DNA of 64,000 nucleotides from Rossellomorea aquimaris (GCA_020524245.1 JAIVLN010000001.1:930001-994000), one strand, 5' to 3'. Shown: positions 32,286 to 41,012, counted from the first letter of the stretch. Notes: a model not told the origin generated them from the sequence alone. Translations and numbers: made by a program.

Positions 32286-33216
32286 TTTCTATCAGTTGTT
32301 TCTTCTCGTTCAGGACGTGCTCAAGTTCCTTCTCTTGTTGGTCAGCTTTATTCTTGAGTTCGTTTAAGATGCTACTGATCTGGTTTCTTTGTGTGTTCGT
32401 TCTCTCTAGAGCATCATTGATCCTTCCTTGGACCATCCAGTCGACAATCAATCCATCAAAAAAGAAATCTGCAAACTTCAACATGGAGGATAGATCGACC
32501 TCCAAATGTGCTTCTTCATTCACATCCAACAACTCTTTTTGAAAACTTCGCATTTTACTTTGTGCCTGATGAATATAAGAGGAAGCATCATCGATATGGC
32601 TATGTTTAGCTAAGCTAGAAATCATGCCGCCACCAAGCATGTCGAGTGTACCCCACCCATTCGCTTTTTCTAATGAAACAACGGCTAAGGAGAGGGTTTG
32701 AGTGACTGCTCTTCCGGCTTGGATCGCTTCATTCAGTTCGGTTAAGTAAGCTTTGGTGTCGCCTTCTTTTTCCGTTAACTGGTTTAATTTTTGAGAGTTA
32801 GGAGATTTACTCCCTTTTATGTATTCTTCTTTTGTGGCGAGTATGTTCTCGTATTCCCGTTCTAATCCTTTAACAGCTAGTAGGTGTTTTTGCAGCTCTA
32901 TGATGGATTCATTGATTTCATCCCTTGCCTCAGTTGCTTCCTTCAGTTTCAGTTGAACAGCTGCGACTTCCTTTTTTTCCTCTTCTATTCGTCGCTCTTT
33001 CGTACCTAGAATGGTGTAGAGCAAGTTCGTTACACCTATTCCTTTCAGCTGGTCCACATCCGCTTGTTCTTCGGATAATTGCTCTTTAAGGTTGTAGATC
33101 TTTTCTTTCATATTCATAAGTTCAGCCTTGTATAAATCGAGCTGCTTTTCCCATTTTCGCTTCTTTCTCAACTCTATTTTAATTTCAATCAAACGTTCAT
33201 TTAATTCGTTAAACAT
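32278..33216 (-). CDS. Coiled-coil cytosolic protein of unknown function
   Basis: This 312-residue protein is mostly coiled coil: residues about 5-150 (KIYNLKEQLSEEQADVDQLK, KEVAAVQLKLKEATEARDEI) and 265-312. Between them lies a Gly-containing stretch (VVSLEKANGWGTLDMLGGGM) that could be an amphipathic or membrane-touching segment. ATG 33216 fits the GGGAG spacing best. No enzyme motif is seen. It resembles helical proteins encoded near toxin or stress genes, but no family can be named. Its stop overlaps the CPBP protease gene, suggesting coupling. Confidence 0.7.
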   Translation of the reverse strand: MFNELNERLIEIKIELRKKRKWEKQLDLYKAELMNMKEKIYNLKEQLSEEQADVDQLKGIGVTNLLYTILGTKERRIEEEKKEVAAVQLKLKEATEARDEINESIIELQKHLLAVKGLEREYENILATKEEYIKGSKSPNSQKLNQLTEKEGDTKAYLTELNEAIQAGRAVTQTLSLAVVSLEKANGWGTLDMLGGGMISSLAKHSHIDDASSYIHQAQSKMRSFQKELLDVNEEAHLEVDLSSMLKFADFFFDGLIVDWMVQGRINDALERTNTQRNQISSILNELKNKADQQEKELEHVLNEKKQLIESV

Positions 33217-33231
33217 AACCATCACTCCCTT

Positions 33232-33660
33232 CTATTTGAGTAATGAAGCTCTTAAATCCGCACCGTATTCCATATAACCTTTCAAGCAGGACAACATATA
33301 AACCCAGCCTTCTTTATTGTCCAGCAGTTGATCAATCAAGTTTTCATCTTCCTCTTTAAACCCTTCTTCAATCACTTCAACGACTGTAAGATCATGATCT
33401 TCTTCTTTGAATGTAATGGTTACAGTATGGTCCCCCGCCCACTCGAATACGATTTTTTCATTCTCTTGAAGTTCTTTTATGTAGATATCCCCTTGAGCGT
33501 TATACTCTTCATATTTCAAAGTGATCGTTTTTCCTTCCGCCCATCTTTCAGAACTTGAGGAAAACCAGAAGTTTCCGATCTTATCTGGATCGACAAACGC
33601 TTCATATATTTCACTGGCAGCCTTTCGTATCTTCATTTTCGTATGGTTGTTCAAGTACAT
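33232..33660 (-). CDS. SRPBCC/AHSA1-domain protein
   Basis: This 142-residue START-like fold (activator of Hsp90 ATPase homolog 1-like) opens IRKAASEIYEAFVDPDKIGNFWFSSSSERW and continues EKIVFEWAGDHTVTITF, ending with a GYMEYGADLRASLL helix. Such proteins bind small hydrophobic ligands, and the function of this one is unknown. It is encoded 15 bases before the coiled-coil gene in the same direction. Confidence 0.88.
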   Translation of the reverse strand: MYLNNHTKMKIRKAASEIYEAFVDPDKIGNFWFSSSSERWAEGKTITLKYEEYNAQGDIYIKELQENEKIVFEWAGDHTVTITFKEEDHDLTVVEVIEEGFKEEDENLIDQLLDNKEGWVYMLSCLKGYMEYGADLRASLLK

Positions 33661-33678
33661 CCGCTCCCTTTCATGCTA

Positions 33679-34131
33679 TTAATTTGAAATTTGGTCTATG
33701 TACGGACTTATATAACTTCGATAAGTATCTATTAAACCCTCTGGTAAATCATAAAGGTCGAAGTATTGTAATTCCATCGTTTCACGTTCATCAATTTCAA
33801 GAGTTCCCTTTACGTCCTTTGATACATACACAGCAGTCACTGCATATAATTCATCACCATTTGATACTTTCAAAAAATACTCCGGGCCTGAGAAAACCCC
33901 TAATAGATTCAAATCACCGACATCAAGTCCCGTTTCTTCCTTTACTTCTCTTCTAGCTGTATCTTCTAGGCTTTCACCTAGTTCCATGATTCCACCAGGC
34001 AATCCCCAGCCACCATCTGTTCTATGCTGTAACAGTAATTGATTGTTTTCATTAATGATGAGAACGACCGAACCTGGAAGAATGAGCGGTCGATGCCCAA
34101 CATATTGTCTTAATTCTTTTACATAACTCAA
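33679..34131 (-). CDS. NUDIX hydrolase
   Basis: This 150-residue Nudix protein has its box at GGIMELGESLEDTARREVKEETGLDVG, a full GX5EX7REUXEEXGU match. The N-terminal LPGSVVLIINENNQLLLQHR strand and the FSGPEYFLKVSNGDELYAVT segment are as in ADP-ribose/nucleotide pyrophosphatases. The substrate is not determined. It sits in a run of minus-strand single-function accessory genes. Confidence 0.93.
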   Translation of the reverse strand: MSYVKELRQYVGHRPLILPGSVVLIINENNQLLLQHRTDGGWGLPGGIMELGESLEDTARREVKEETGLDVGDLNLLGVFSGPEYFLKVSNGDELYAVTAVYVSKDVKGTLEIDERETMELQYFDLYDLPEGLIDTYRSYISPYIDQISN

Positions 34132-34176
34132 AATACCACTCCTAAACCCTAGCCATTATCCAAACTTCAAGGTAAT

Positions 34177-34362
34177 TCAATTCTTAAAATCTTCTTCTAA
34201 TTCCTTCTCTATTTCAGCATTACTGACCTTCTGTGTTTCTATTTCTTTAATATTCAGATGTTGTGTAATCATCTTTAATTGATGTTTAATGGTTGAGAGA
34301 CTGAATAGAACATATAAAACAAATAGAATATTCAGGGCTAACAAGAACATTTCAAAATCCAT
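34177..34362 (-). CDS. Small single-pass membrane protein
   Basis: This 61-residue protein has one membrane segment (MFLLALNILFVLYVLFSL) followed by a charged helical tail ending KELEEDFKN. The ATG is preceded by GGAGGG. Family unknown; comparable to short Bacillus membrane peptides. It is close to another small membrane gene at 34380, 17 bases upstream, so they likely share a transcript. Confidence 0.6.
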   Translation of the reverse strand: MDFEMFLLALNILFVLYVLFSLSTIKHQLKMITQHLNIKEIETQKVSNAEIEKELEEDFKN

Positions 34363-34379
34363 GAAGGGCCCTCCATATC

Positions 34380-34649
34380 TTACTTATTTTTTAATTTCAA
34401 ATATCTGTTGAATACCAAACCTACCGCAATAAAGAGCGCTAGCAAACTTGAAATGAAGAATCCATAAGCATAGGATGGGATATCGTTTTCTGGAACTCGA
34501 TCATTAATCTCAAAGAACAAAAAATAGACACCTATTCCTTGTCCGTCCACATCTGTTCCATATAAACGTAGCTCAAGTCCTTTTAGTACAGTTAAAATCG
34601 ACAAGCCTACAAAAAGAACTGGTAAAACCCAATCCTTAATACTTTTCAT
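34380..34649 (-). CDS. Small two-helix membrane protein of unknown function
   Basis: This 89-residue protein has two membrane segments, WVLPVLFVGLSILTVLKG and YGFFISSLLALFIAVGLVF, with a polar 35-residue loop (DGQGIGVYFLFFEINDRVPE) between and a basic tail. GAGGAG precedes the start. I do not recognise the family. Confidence 0.65.
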   Translation of the reverse strand: MKSIKDWVLPVLFVGLSILTVLKGLELRLYGTDVDGQGIGVYFLFFEINDRVPENDIPSYAYGFFISSLLALFIAVGLVFNRYLKLKNK

Positions 34650-34691
34650 GACTAGCTCCTCTCTACTACTAAACTAAAAATGATTATCCTT

Positions 34692-35390
34692 TTACTTGCT
34701 TTGGGTTTGCTTTTCCCAAAGTAATTCCTTATCAAAAATCGTGTTGAGATTATGTACTAGTTTTCCACTAGTCGTTTCTACAAATTTTGAAACTTCCTCT
34801 GGAGTTAAATATTTGAACTCATATGTAGGATCCAATGCAAAATTACCTACATCACTTAAATAGAATTCTGTAATCCGTTTGATTTGTTTTGTAATTTGTT
34901 GTTCTGGATAGATATCAAGGTAATCTGGAAAACTCTCAATATGTTGAAAGACATTGGTGAAAATATTTTCTCTATTCTCATTCTGATAAACAAAATCGCC
35001 TCCGTACCAATCGCTTTTTACTTTTCTTGTATATTCAGAAGTTCCGAGTATTTCCTGATAAACAGGTTCTTTTTTCTTTTCGCGATGAAGAACACTCCAT
35101 TCAACATCTGTTACTAAATGAAGATAATAACCTAAATAAAATGAGAGTTGTGGTGATGTGAAATGTTGCTGATCTTGTTTAAGGTATTGTTCAAAAAACA
35201 AATCGGGGTTTATTTTCTGATCTACTTTAAAGTGAGTGACCTGTGTTGAAGGGTAAAACTCTCCAGTATCTTCATCAGGTAAACCACAATCAGGTCCGAT
35301 ATTCCCAACTACAAACTCTTTTTCAGATACTCGTAAGCCCCTTTTTAATAAATTCTCCGCAATTCTGAAATGCGCCATCCATGTCGCCAT
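34692..35390 (-). CDS. Zinc-dependent phospholipase C-like protein
   Basis: This protein of about 232 residues opens MATWMAHFRIAENLLKRGLR, typical of the zinc-dependent phospholipase C/S1-P1-like family (PF00882). Candidate zinc ligands are the early His (AHFRIAE), IGPDCGLPDED, THFKVDQ and the HLVTDVEW helix. ATG 35390 is chosen because AAGGAG lies ten bases upstream; in-frame ATGs at 35399 and 35441 are less well placed. No signal peptide is seen, so secretion is doubtful. The substrate is unknown. Confidence 0.8.
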   Translation of the reverse strand: MATWMAHFRIAENLLKRGLRVSEKEFVVGNIGPDCGLPDEDTGEFYPSTQVTHFKVDQKINPDLFFEQYLKQDQQHFTSPQLSFYLGYYLHLVTDVEWSVLHREKKKEPVYQEILGTSEYTRKVKSDWYGGDFVYQNENRENIFTNVFQHIESFPDYLDIYPEQQITKQIKRITEFYLSDVGNFALDPTYEFKYLTPEEVSKFVETTSGKLVHNLNTIFDKELLWEKQTQSK

Positions 35391-35491
35391 ACGTTTCATT
35401 CTCCTTTTTATGTAGAACACTTTGTTATGTATTTTTTTCACTTTTGTGCTTTTAGTTTAGTTAGACGAAAAAACAATTAATTAGTTACACA

Positions 35492-36031
35492 TTATCTGCT
35501 TAATGGAATATCCAAATACTTTACATATTTCATAGGTTCGACTTCCTGATATATTCTAATGAATTCAACTTTAAATGTGGGATAGGGGCTAAGTTCGTCC
35601 TCTGCCAATTTTGCCATATCCTTAAGTCTTTGTTGGGACAAACCGAAATAGGTCTTTCCTAATGTCATATGCGGTATATAGTCTTCCAGTTCAAAATACT
35701 TCTTTATCAGCTCATCTGAGGGAGATATTCTATGTACTAGACGGTGATGGAGTTGATATAACTCTTTTGATGAAGCGCTTAGATAAAGTATGTCTTCACC
35801 AAAAAACATAGGTTTACCAACTGAAATAGTAAATTCTTGAAAATCTGTGCAGATTTCTTGGACTTTACTTAACCACTCTTGGTCTGGAGTTAACCCACCT
35901 TGAGCTTTTATCGTGATATGAGGTTCGACCACATCTGTAATCCATAGCCCTTTCCATTGCTGCTGAAATTCAACAATCTTTGTCTTATATTCCTCAGGCG
36001 GCATAATTCCGATAAAATATTGCAAGATCAA
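35492..36031 (-). CDS. 2'-5' RNA ligase (2H phosphoesterase) family protein
   Basis: This 179-residue 2H phosphoesterase has two HxT-type motifs: VEPHITIKAQGG (about residue 38) and YIPHMTLGKTYFG (about residue 122). These form the paired active site of LigT/YjcG-like proteins that act on cyclic phosphate or 2'-5' RNA bonds. Physiological substrate unknown. It follows the GNAT gene by 18 bases. Confidence 0.88.
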   Translation of the reverse strand: MILQYFIGIMPPEEYKTKIVEFQQQWKGLWITDVVEPHITIKAQGGLTPDQEWLSKVQEICTDFQEFTISVGKPMFFGEDILYLSASSKELYQLHHRLVHRISPSDELIKKYFELEDYIPHMTLGKTYFGLSQQRLKDMAKLAEDELSPYPTFKVEFIRIYQEVEPMKYVKYLDIPLSR

Positions 36032-36049
36032 TCTCTCCCTAACGGCCTA

Positions 36050-36523
36050 CTATATCCAGTCTTTTTCCATAATGATGAAGTTATATGTTGTACCTCGAAT
36101 TTCGTTTTGAAACTCTCCTTTCTTCCTGAAACCTTCTTTCTCATACACTTTTATAGCACGCTTATTAAAATCAACCACAGCTAATTCTAAGTGGTTAAAT
36201 CCTAATTTTTCTCTTCCTTGATTAATTATTGCTTTTACAAACTTTGAACCAAAGCCCTTACCTGTCAATAAAGGCTTCATCTGGACTCCAACCGCTAAAA
36301 TTTCTTCCCCATCATCACTCACATCAAAAAATTCACAGTTTCCTACTAGATTATCTTTTTCATCAATCACTGAAAATGCTCGCTCTAAATCAACACTTTG
36401 TTTAAAGCCTTCGATTTTTTCATCCTGGATATTGTTATCATAAAAAGAATAAATGCCACTATAAGTCCAAGTAATAAACTCATCAATGTCCTCATTTGTT
36501 CTTCTCCTAATAGTAAGTTTCAT
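36050..36523 (-). CDS. GNAT-family N-acetyltransferase
   Basis: This 157-residue GNAT fold has motif A in ILAVGVQMKPLLTGKGFGSKFVKAII (Q/RxxGxG/A-like KGFGSK) and the AIKVYEKEGFRKKGEF motif B. The acceptor substrate cannot be told; small size and chromosomal setting fit a single-substrate acetyltransferase. Possibly co-transcribed with the LigT-like gene downstream. Confidence 0.88.
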   Translation of the reverse strand: MKLTIRRRTNEDIDEFITWTYSGIYSFYDNNIQDEKIEGFKQSVDLERAFSVIDEKDNLVGNCEFFDVSDDGEEILAVGVQMKPLLTGKGFGSKFVKAIINQGREKLGFNHLELAVVDFNKRAIKVYEKEGFRKKGEFQNEIRGTTYNFIIMEKDWI

Positions 36524-36570
36524 TCCCTAGCCCCTTAATTTAATTGATTTTTCCTTAGCTCCCTAAAATA

Positions 36571-36609
36571 CGAATGGGACGTTACCCCACATTGGTTCAA
36601 CGTCCCAAT
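36571..36609 (-). terminator. Hairpin downstream of the alpha/beta hydrolase gene
   Basis: The stem GGGACGTT/AACGTCCC has a 15-base loop. The T tract is weak on the minus strand, so termination is likely but not strong. Confidence 0.5.
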
Positions 36610-36638
36610 TTGTTATACACAACCAAATGTATCTAGAT

Positions 36639-37538
36639 TTAATTTAGTACAAACTCTTTAACGACGTTTGTATATTCATCAGGTTCTTCAATCCTAGGAA
36701 AATGGCCACTTTTATTAAAAATTGTAATTTCAGCATTCTCTACATTATCTCTAACAAAATTATATTGTTTCTCACAGAAAACGAAATCATATGTACTGGT
36801 TATGACTAAAGATTGATGGGGTAAAGTAGATAAATCATCTAGAACAGATTCATACATAGTTTGGTCTTCATGTAATTTAGTAAAATGTGATTGAATTTGA
36901 GGTAAGCGGTTTTGTATTTCAGATGGTGCCTTACTAAACATGATTTCAAATACATCTTTTTCTGGACCATAGAAATATAGATCTTCTCTATTTTTCCCTA
37001 ATTTACCGCCCGTTTCTAGCCAAATCTCCATTAATTTAGGAGTTTCAAGATTAGCATTAACATGATTTCTCGTTATTTCAGCCTCCTGTGATTGATTATT
37101 TCTATCAAAAATCACTGAAGCCTGTGTTAATAATGAATTTAAGACTAACTTAAAATCAAACCCTGGACTTTCAAAAATCAAACGTTCAATTGACCTTGGA
37201 TACTTGGAAGCGTATAAAACAGCTAAATACCCCCCAAATGAATGACTTAAAACAGACCATGAGGATATTCCCAGTTTCTTTCGAAGTTCCTCAGCATCTT
37301 CTACAATATCAGCCGGGCTTAATTTATCGTCCTCTTGAAGTCCTTCAGAACGTAGAACTCCACGCTGGTCAATTCCAATCACATACAACGATTTACTTAA
37401 CCGATCTGCCTGAATACTCATAAAGTCATAACAACTAGAGCCAGGACCTCCATGTAAATAGAATAATGCTGGTGATGATGGATCACCATGCCTTTCAACG
37501 TAAATATTTTTCCCTCGAATATGATGTAGTTCTCCCAT
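36639..37538 (-). CDS. Alpha/beta hydrolase (proline iminopeptidase-like)
   Basis: This 299-residue hydrolase has the oxyanion motif HGGPGSSCYD (the HGGPG of proline iminopeptidases), the nucleophile elbow VLSHSFGGYLAV, an aspartate in TSTYDFVFCE and a histidine in NKSGHFPRIEEP. No signal peptide. Peptidase activity on N-terminal proline is the family guess. GGGG-TTAAC before the ATG is a weak ribosome binding site. Single gene. Confidence 0.88.
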   Translation of the reverse strand: MGELHHIRGKNIYVERHGDPSSPALFYLHGGPGSSCYDFMSIQADRLSKSLYVIGIDQRGVLRSEGLQEDDKLSPADIVEDAEELRKKLGISSWSVLSHSFGGYLAVLYASKYPRSIERLIFESPGFDFKLVLNSLLTQASVIFDRNNQSQEAEITRNHVNANLETPKLMEIWLETGGKLGKNREDLYFYGPEKDVFEIMFSKAPSEIQNRLPQIQSHFTKLHEDQTMYESVLDDLSTLPHQSLVITSTYDFVFCEKQYNFVRDNVENAEITIFNKSGHFPRIEEPDEYTNVVKEFVLN

Positions 37539-37665
37539 AGTTAACCCCCTAGAATAGTTATATGGTATCTTTCTCTAAAATTTGGTAATTCCCTTTTTAC
37601 GAGAGTAAAATAGAATCAAGTACTCTTAGACAAGAATCCTTCATTTACATTTATCCATTTAGCAT

Positions 37666-37695
37666 AGAAAAAAGCACCTACAAATAGGTGCTTTT
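37666..37695 (-). terminator. Terminator of the carnitine operon
   Basis: The stem AAAGCACCTA/TAGGTGCTTT is followed by TTTTTTC on the minus strand. Confidence 0.88.
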
Positions 37696-37702
37696 CATAA
37701 GG

Positions 37703-38170
37703 TCATTTTCTTTTGATTCCAATGGTTCTACCCGCTTGTTTTGGAAGTGATTTTTCACGATCAGCTGCATACATGTTTTCCAACTTTGTAAAAATGGATT
37801 CAGGGAATGGACCTGGACGTCCTTCTGTTGTATCCATCCCCATAAGCATCTGCTCGCTCGTGGAAATGGTCTCCCCTTGTTCATTCTCCATACTGAAGAA
37901 GATGTGAATTCTTTTCTGATCCAGATCAAGAATCTGACTAGTGACCGTCAACTGCTCCCCTTCATGAGCTTCTTTCAAATAACATACATGGGTTTCGAGT
38001 GTAAAAATCGTATACTTGAAGGTATTTCGTCCTTCTTCATGAAGACCGATATGATCCATGAATTCATCAACGGCTATGCTGAATACTTTTGCATATTCCG
38101 CATCATTCATATGACCGTTGTAATCGACCCACTCACTTTTCACCTGTTGTTGAAGTTGAAATCGTTCCAT
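37703..38170 (-). CDS. cdhB: Hotdog thioesterase of carnitine degradation (betainyl-CoA thioesterase-like)
   Basis: This 155-residue hotdog-fold thioesterase carries VDYNGHMNDAEYAKVFSIAV, the 4-hydroxybenzoyl-CoA-thioesterase-type active site with the D-x-x-x-H-x-N pattern. It is the third gene after carnitine dehydrogenase and a BKACE enzyme, the same set as Pseudomonas cdhA-cdhC-cdhB, so hydrolysis of betainyl-CoA to glycine betaine is the likely job. ATG 38170 is preceded by AGGAGG at 8 bases. The symbol is assigned by context. Confidence 0.82.
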   Translation of the reverse strand: MERFQLQQQVKSEWVDYNGHMNDAEYAKVFSIAVDEFMDHIGLHEEGRNTFKYTIFTLETHVCYLKEAHEGEQLTVTSQILDLDQKRIHIFFSMENEQGETISTSEQMLMGMDTTEGRPGPFPESIFTKLENMYAADREKSLPKQAGRTIGIKRK

Positions 38171-38182
38171 CAAGATTTCCTC

Positions 38183-39145
38183 CTACACGTTGGACTTTTG
38201 CGCTTGCTGAGCTTCTGGCCAGTAATCTTTGACGAGATCAAGTAAACGGACTAGAAACTCATTCCGGTTCTGATCCAACTCAGATAAACTGCACGCGCCA
38301 GACTGTTCTTCGCAACCAGCAACCACACGGTCATGTAATTCATCCGTCAGTTCTGGCGCCTCCAGTTTTGTCCAAGGCTTCTTCAGAGCAGGTCCGAATT
38401 GCTTAAGCATATGGCGCATGCCGCCTTCACCACCTGCTAAGTGGAACGTTAAGAACGGTCCATACTGCGCATATCTTAAACCAGCACCATAAATGAATGC
38501 TTGGTCAACTTCTTCAGTGGTTGCAATTCCTTCATTAACAATATGAAGAGACTCGCGCCAGATCGCTTCAATCAGACGGTCTGCAATATGCCCTTCAATT
38601 TCATTACGGACGAGCAGAGCCTTCATATTCATGCCTTCAAAGAAAGCTGTCGCACGTTCCGTGTTTGTAGTGGTCGTTGCTTGACCAGGGACAACCTCTA
38701 CCAGAGGCAGGATATAGACCGGATGGAATGGATGAGCCACGACAAACCGCTCTGGATACTTTAGGCCGCGCTGTAAGTACGATGGTTTTATGCCTGACGT
38801 ACTAGAAGCAATGATGGCATCTGATTTTGCATAACGGTCAATGTTTTGAAGGACCGATTCTTTCAAATCTTCCACTTCCGGTACATTTTCCTGGATAAAA
38901 TCAGCATCTTCCACCGCTTTGCTTAAGTCTTTTTCAAATGTTAAACGATCTTTCGAAGCTCCTTCAGCTAGACCCAGTTCCTCCACATACGGCCAAGCCT
39001 GTGCGACCGCTTTTCTCATCCGTTCTTCTGCACCTTCCGCTGGATCAGTTGCCACAACATCATATCCGTGCGCTAAAAATCTCGTAATCCAACCGTTGCC
39101 GATAACACCTGTTCCAACTACTGCAATTTTCTTGATGTCTGTCAT
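38183..39145 (-). CDS. lcdH: L-carnitine 3-dehydrogenase
   Basis: This 320-residue enzyme of the 3-hydroxyacyl-CoA dehydrogenase fold has the NAD site IAVVGTGVIGNGWITRFLAHG, QENVPEVEDLKESVLQNI, the SSTSGIKPS and VVAHPFHPVYILPLVEVV segments and the catalytic region NEIEGHIADRLIEAIWRESLHIV. It matches carnitine dehydrogenases, which oxidise L-carnitine to 3-dehydrocarnitine, rather than fatty-acid enzymes. It starts 2 bases after the BKACE stop. Confidence 0.92.
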   Translation of the reverse strand: MTDIKKIAVVGTGVIGNGWITRFLAHGYDVVATDPAEGAEERMRKAVAQAWPYVEELGLAEGASKDRLTFEKDLSKAVEDADFIQENVPEVEDLKESVLQNIDRYAKSDAIIASSTSGIKPSYLQRGLKYPERFVVAHPFHPVYILPLVEVVPGQATTTTNTERATAFFEGMNMKALLVRNEIEGHIADRLIEAIWRESLHIVNEGIATTEEVDQAFIYGAGLRYAQYGPFLTFHLAGGEGGMRHMLKQFGPALKKPWTKLEAPELTDELHDRVVAGCEEQSGACSLSELDQNRNEFLVRLLDLVKDYWPEAQQAQKSNV

Positions 39146-39147
39146 GT

Positions 39148-40044
39148 TTATTTCCCTCCATGTGGATTTCTAAGCTGTAAATACTCACGTGCCTCTTGTG
39201 GCGTCATCGGTTCCAGTCCATGTCCATTCAGCATCGTAACGGCTTTATCAACGAGCTGTTCATTTCGAGCCACAACACCTTTACTGAGGTATATGTTGTC
39301 TTCCAATCCTACACGGACATTTCCACCGAGTAATGCAGATTGTGCCGCAATAGGCATTTGCATCCGTCCAATACCGAACGCGGACCAATGTGCATTTTCC
39401 GGAAGACGATTTTTCATATAGAGAATCGTTTCTGCATCTGCTTCAGCTCCCCAAGGAATCCCGAGGCAGAATTGGAACATTGGGTCCCCGTCAATTAATC
39501 CTTCGTTGATCAATTGCTTCGCAAATCTGAGATGTCCCGTATCAAAGCATTCAAGCTCTGGCTTCACACCGCTTTCCTGGATCAGTTTTGCCTGTTCACG
39601 TAACCAATCTGTCGGACTCATGTAGATCATGTTGCCAAAGTTCGTGCTTCCGCAATCCAACGTACACATTTCCGGTAAAAGTTCACCCACTGGTCGGTGA
39701 CGCTCTTCAGGTGTCTGAATGTCTGTTCCATCTCCACCAGCAGCTGGTGTTGCAAGACTTGGGATGAAGTCTCCTCCACCACCTGACGTGATATTGATGA
39801 TGACATCTGTTTCAGATTCGCGAATTCGGTCTACGATTTCACGGTAATGTTCAATATCGTGACTGATTCCGCCTGTTTTCGGATCACGAGCATGCACATG
39901 GGCAACGGTCGCTCCTGCCTTTGCTGATTCTATCGCTGATTCTGCAATTTCTTTTGGTGTCACTGGAACATGAGGATTCTTTTGTGTTGTTTCTCCTGCT
40001 CCCGTAACGGCTGATGTTAACAATACTTTCCCTTTCATGTTCAC
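39148..40044 (-). CDS. cdhC: BKACE-family dehydrocarnitine cleavage enzyme
   Basis: This 298-residue TIM-barrel BKACE (DUF849) protein has zinc-binding ATVAHVHARDPKTGG (HxH), the conserved LDCGSTNFGNMIY, FDTGHLRFA and the C-terminal GNVRVGLEDNIYLSKG glutamate. In the carnitine route it converts 3-dehydrocarnitine plus acetyl-CoA into betainyl-CoA plus acetoacetate. It is the first gene of the operon, with a good promoter upstream and a divergent TetR gene beyond. Confidence 0.92.
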   Translation of the reverse strand: MNMKGKVLLTSAVTGAGETTQKNPHVPVTPKEIAESAIESAKAGATVAHVHARDPKTGGISHDIEHYREIVDRIRESETDVIINITSGGGGDFIPSLATPAAGGDGTDIQTPEERHRPVGELLPEMCTLDCGSTNFGNMIYMSPTDWLREQAKLIQESGVKPELECFDTGHLRFAKQLINEGLIDGDPMFQFCLGIPWGAEADAETILYMKNRLPENAHWSAFGIGRMQMPIAAQSALLGGNVRVGLEDNIYLSKGVVARNEQLVDKAVTMLNGHGLEPMTPQEAREYLQLRNPHGGK

Positions 40045-40090
40045 TTCCTCCTTCTAGTTCGTTCCGTTTTGTATTTCAAATCCAGTTGAA

Positions 40091-40119
40091 ACTATACCAT
40101 CTGGACTGTTTATTTTCAA
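40091..40119 (-). promoter_or_regulatory. Promoter of the carnitine operon
   Basis: On the minus strand TTGAAA-N17-TATAGT. An inverted repeat TCCAG/CTGGA (40081-40105) brackets the -10 box and could be the TetR operator. Confidence 0.7.
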
Positions 40120-40168
40120 CCGGTTGCTACGATTTTTATGAAGGGTCTATCCATTTTTGAGATTTGTT

Positions 40169-40264
40169 TAGCCAAAATGGCACATCATTTCTCGAAAACA
40201 AGCCAAAGTCTAGCCAAAACTGCACTTTATCTCTCGAAAATGCACTAAAGTCGAGCCAAAAAAG
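40169..40264. repeat. 42-bp tandem repeat (2.3 units)
   Basis: Units at 40169-40210 and 40211-40252 start TAGCCAAAA and end AAAGTC; a third begins GAGCCAAAAA. The 42-bp period is exactly twice the 21 bp of other arrays in the window. It lies in the divergent promoter region. Confidence 0.8.
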
Positions 40265-40372
40265 ACCTTATTACTACACTTGTACATCAAAAACAGAATG
40301 GACAAATTGAAAACGATGAGACGCAATGATATGATAATATAAGAAAGAAAAAAGTCTGTGAGGTATAGTTTC

Positions 40373-40924
40373 ATGCCAAGAGAATCAAAACGGCACAAAA
40401 TATTAGAAGCAGCAGCATTGATCGTCCATAATCGTGGTATTGATGCACTGACTCTGGATGCTGTAGCGGAAGAAGCACAAGTGAGTAAGGGTGGACTTCT
40501 ATATCACTTTAGAAGTAAAGAAGCATTGGTAGAAGGGCTTGTCCTCCACATGAATAATATTTACCGTACAAACGTAGAAAATGCGGTATATGAAGATATA
40601 AACCGAGAAGGAAAATGGACGAGAGCATTCATAAAAGCGACATACGATCAAAGTTTGAAGAACACTGAAACAAGCGCAGGGATGCTAGCTGCTCAAGGCA
40701 TTAACCCTGATTTGCTTAAACCGTTGCAACAAACCTACGCCAACTGGCAAGATAATATTTCAAACGATGGTTTAGACCCCGTTCAAGCTACAATCCTCCG
40801 GCTAGCAGCAGACGGGTTATGGTTTTCAGAGATATTCGGACTTGCACCATTGGATGAGGACTTGCGGAAGCAAGTGCTTGATACCTTGCTGAAGCAAACA
40901 CACCAAGATAAGAACAATGCATAA
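40373..40924 (+). CDS. TetR/AcrR-family regulator divergent from the carnitine operon
   Basis: This 183-residue repressor has its helix-turn-helix in LTLDAVAEEAQVSKGGLLYHFRSKEALVEG and a TetR_C-type ligand domain (SAGMLAAQGINPDLLKPLQQ). ATG 40373 fits GAGGT at 8 bases; an upstream in-frame ATG at 40358 overlaps that site. Divergent position suggests control of the cdhC-lcdH-cdhB operon, with a carnitine-pathway compound as inducer; this is inferred. Confidence 0.88.
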   Translation: MPRESKRHKILEAAALIVHNRGIDALTLDAVAEEAQVSKGGLLYHFRSKEALVEGLVLHMNNIYRTNVENAVYEDINREGKWTRAFIKATYDQSLKNTETSAGMLAAQGINPDLLKPLQQTYANWQDNISNDGLDPVQATILRLAADGLWFSEIFGLAPLDEDLRKQVLDTLLKQTHQDKNNA

Positions 40925-40959
40925 AAAAGCACTCACTTAGGAAAAAGTGAGTGCTTTTT
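40924..40959 (+). terminator. Terminator of the tetR gene
   Basis: A perfect 15-bp stem AAAAAGCACTCACTT/AAGTGAGTGCTTTTT. Confidence 0.9.
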
Positions 40960-40982
40960 AATTAGATGTTTTTTTAGACAAA

Positions 40983-41012
40983 TAAAAAACCACCATAGTT
41001 TATGTATGGTGG
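40983..41012 (-). terminator. Terminator of ssrA
   Basis: The stem ACCACCATA/TATGGTGGT is followed by TTTTTTATT on the minus strand. Its 5' arm includes the CCA end of tmRNA. Confidence 0.85.

Noticed and set aside
36571-36609. GGGACGTT hairpin as a regulatory element such as a CggR site
   Set aside because: The half-site order and spacing do not match CggR. It is simply a hairpin after a gene, so it was kept only as a weak terminator.
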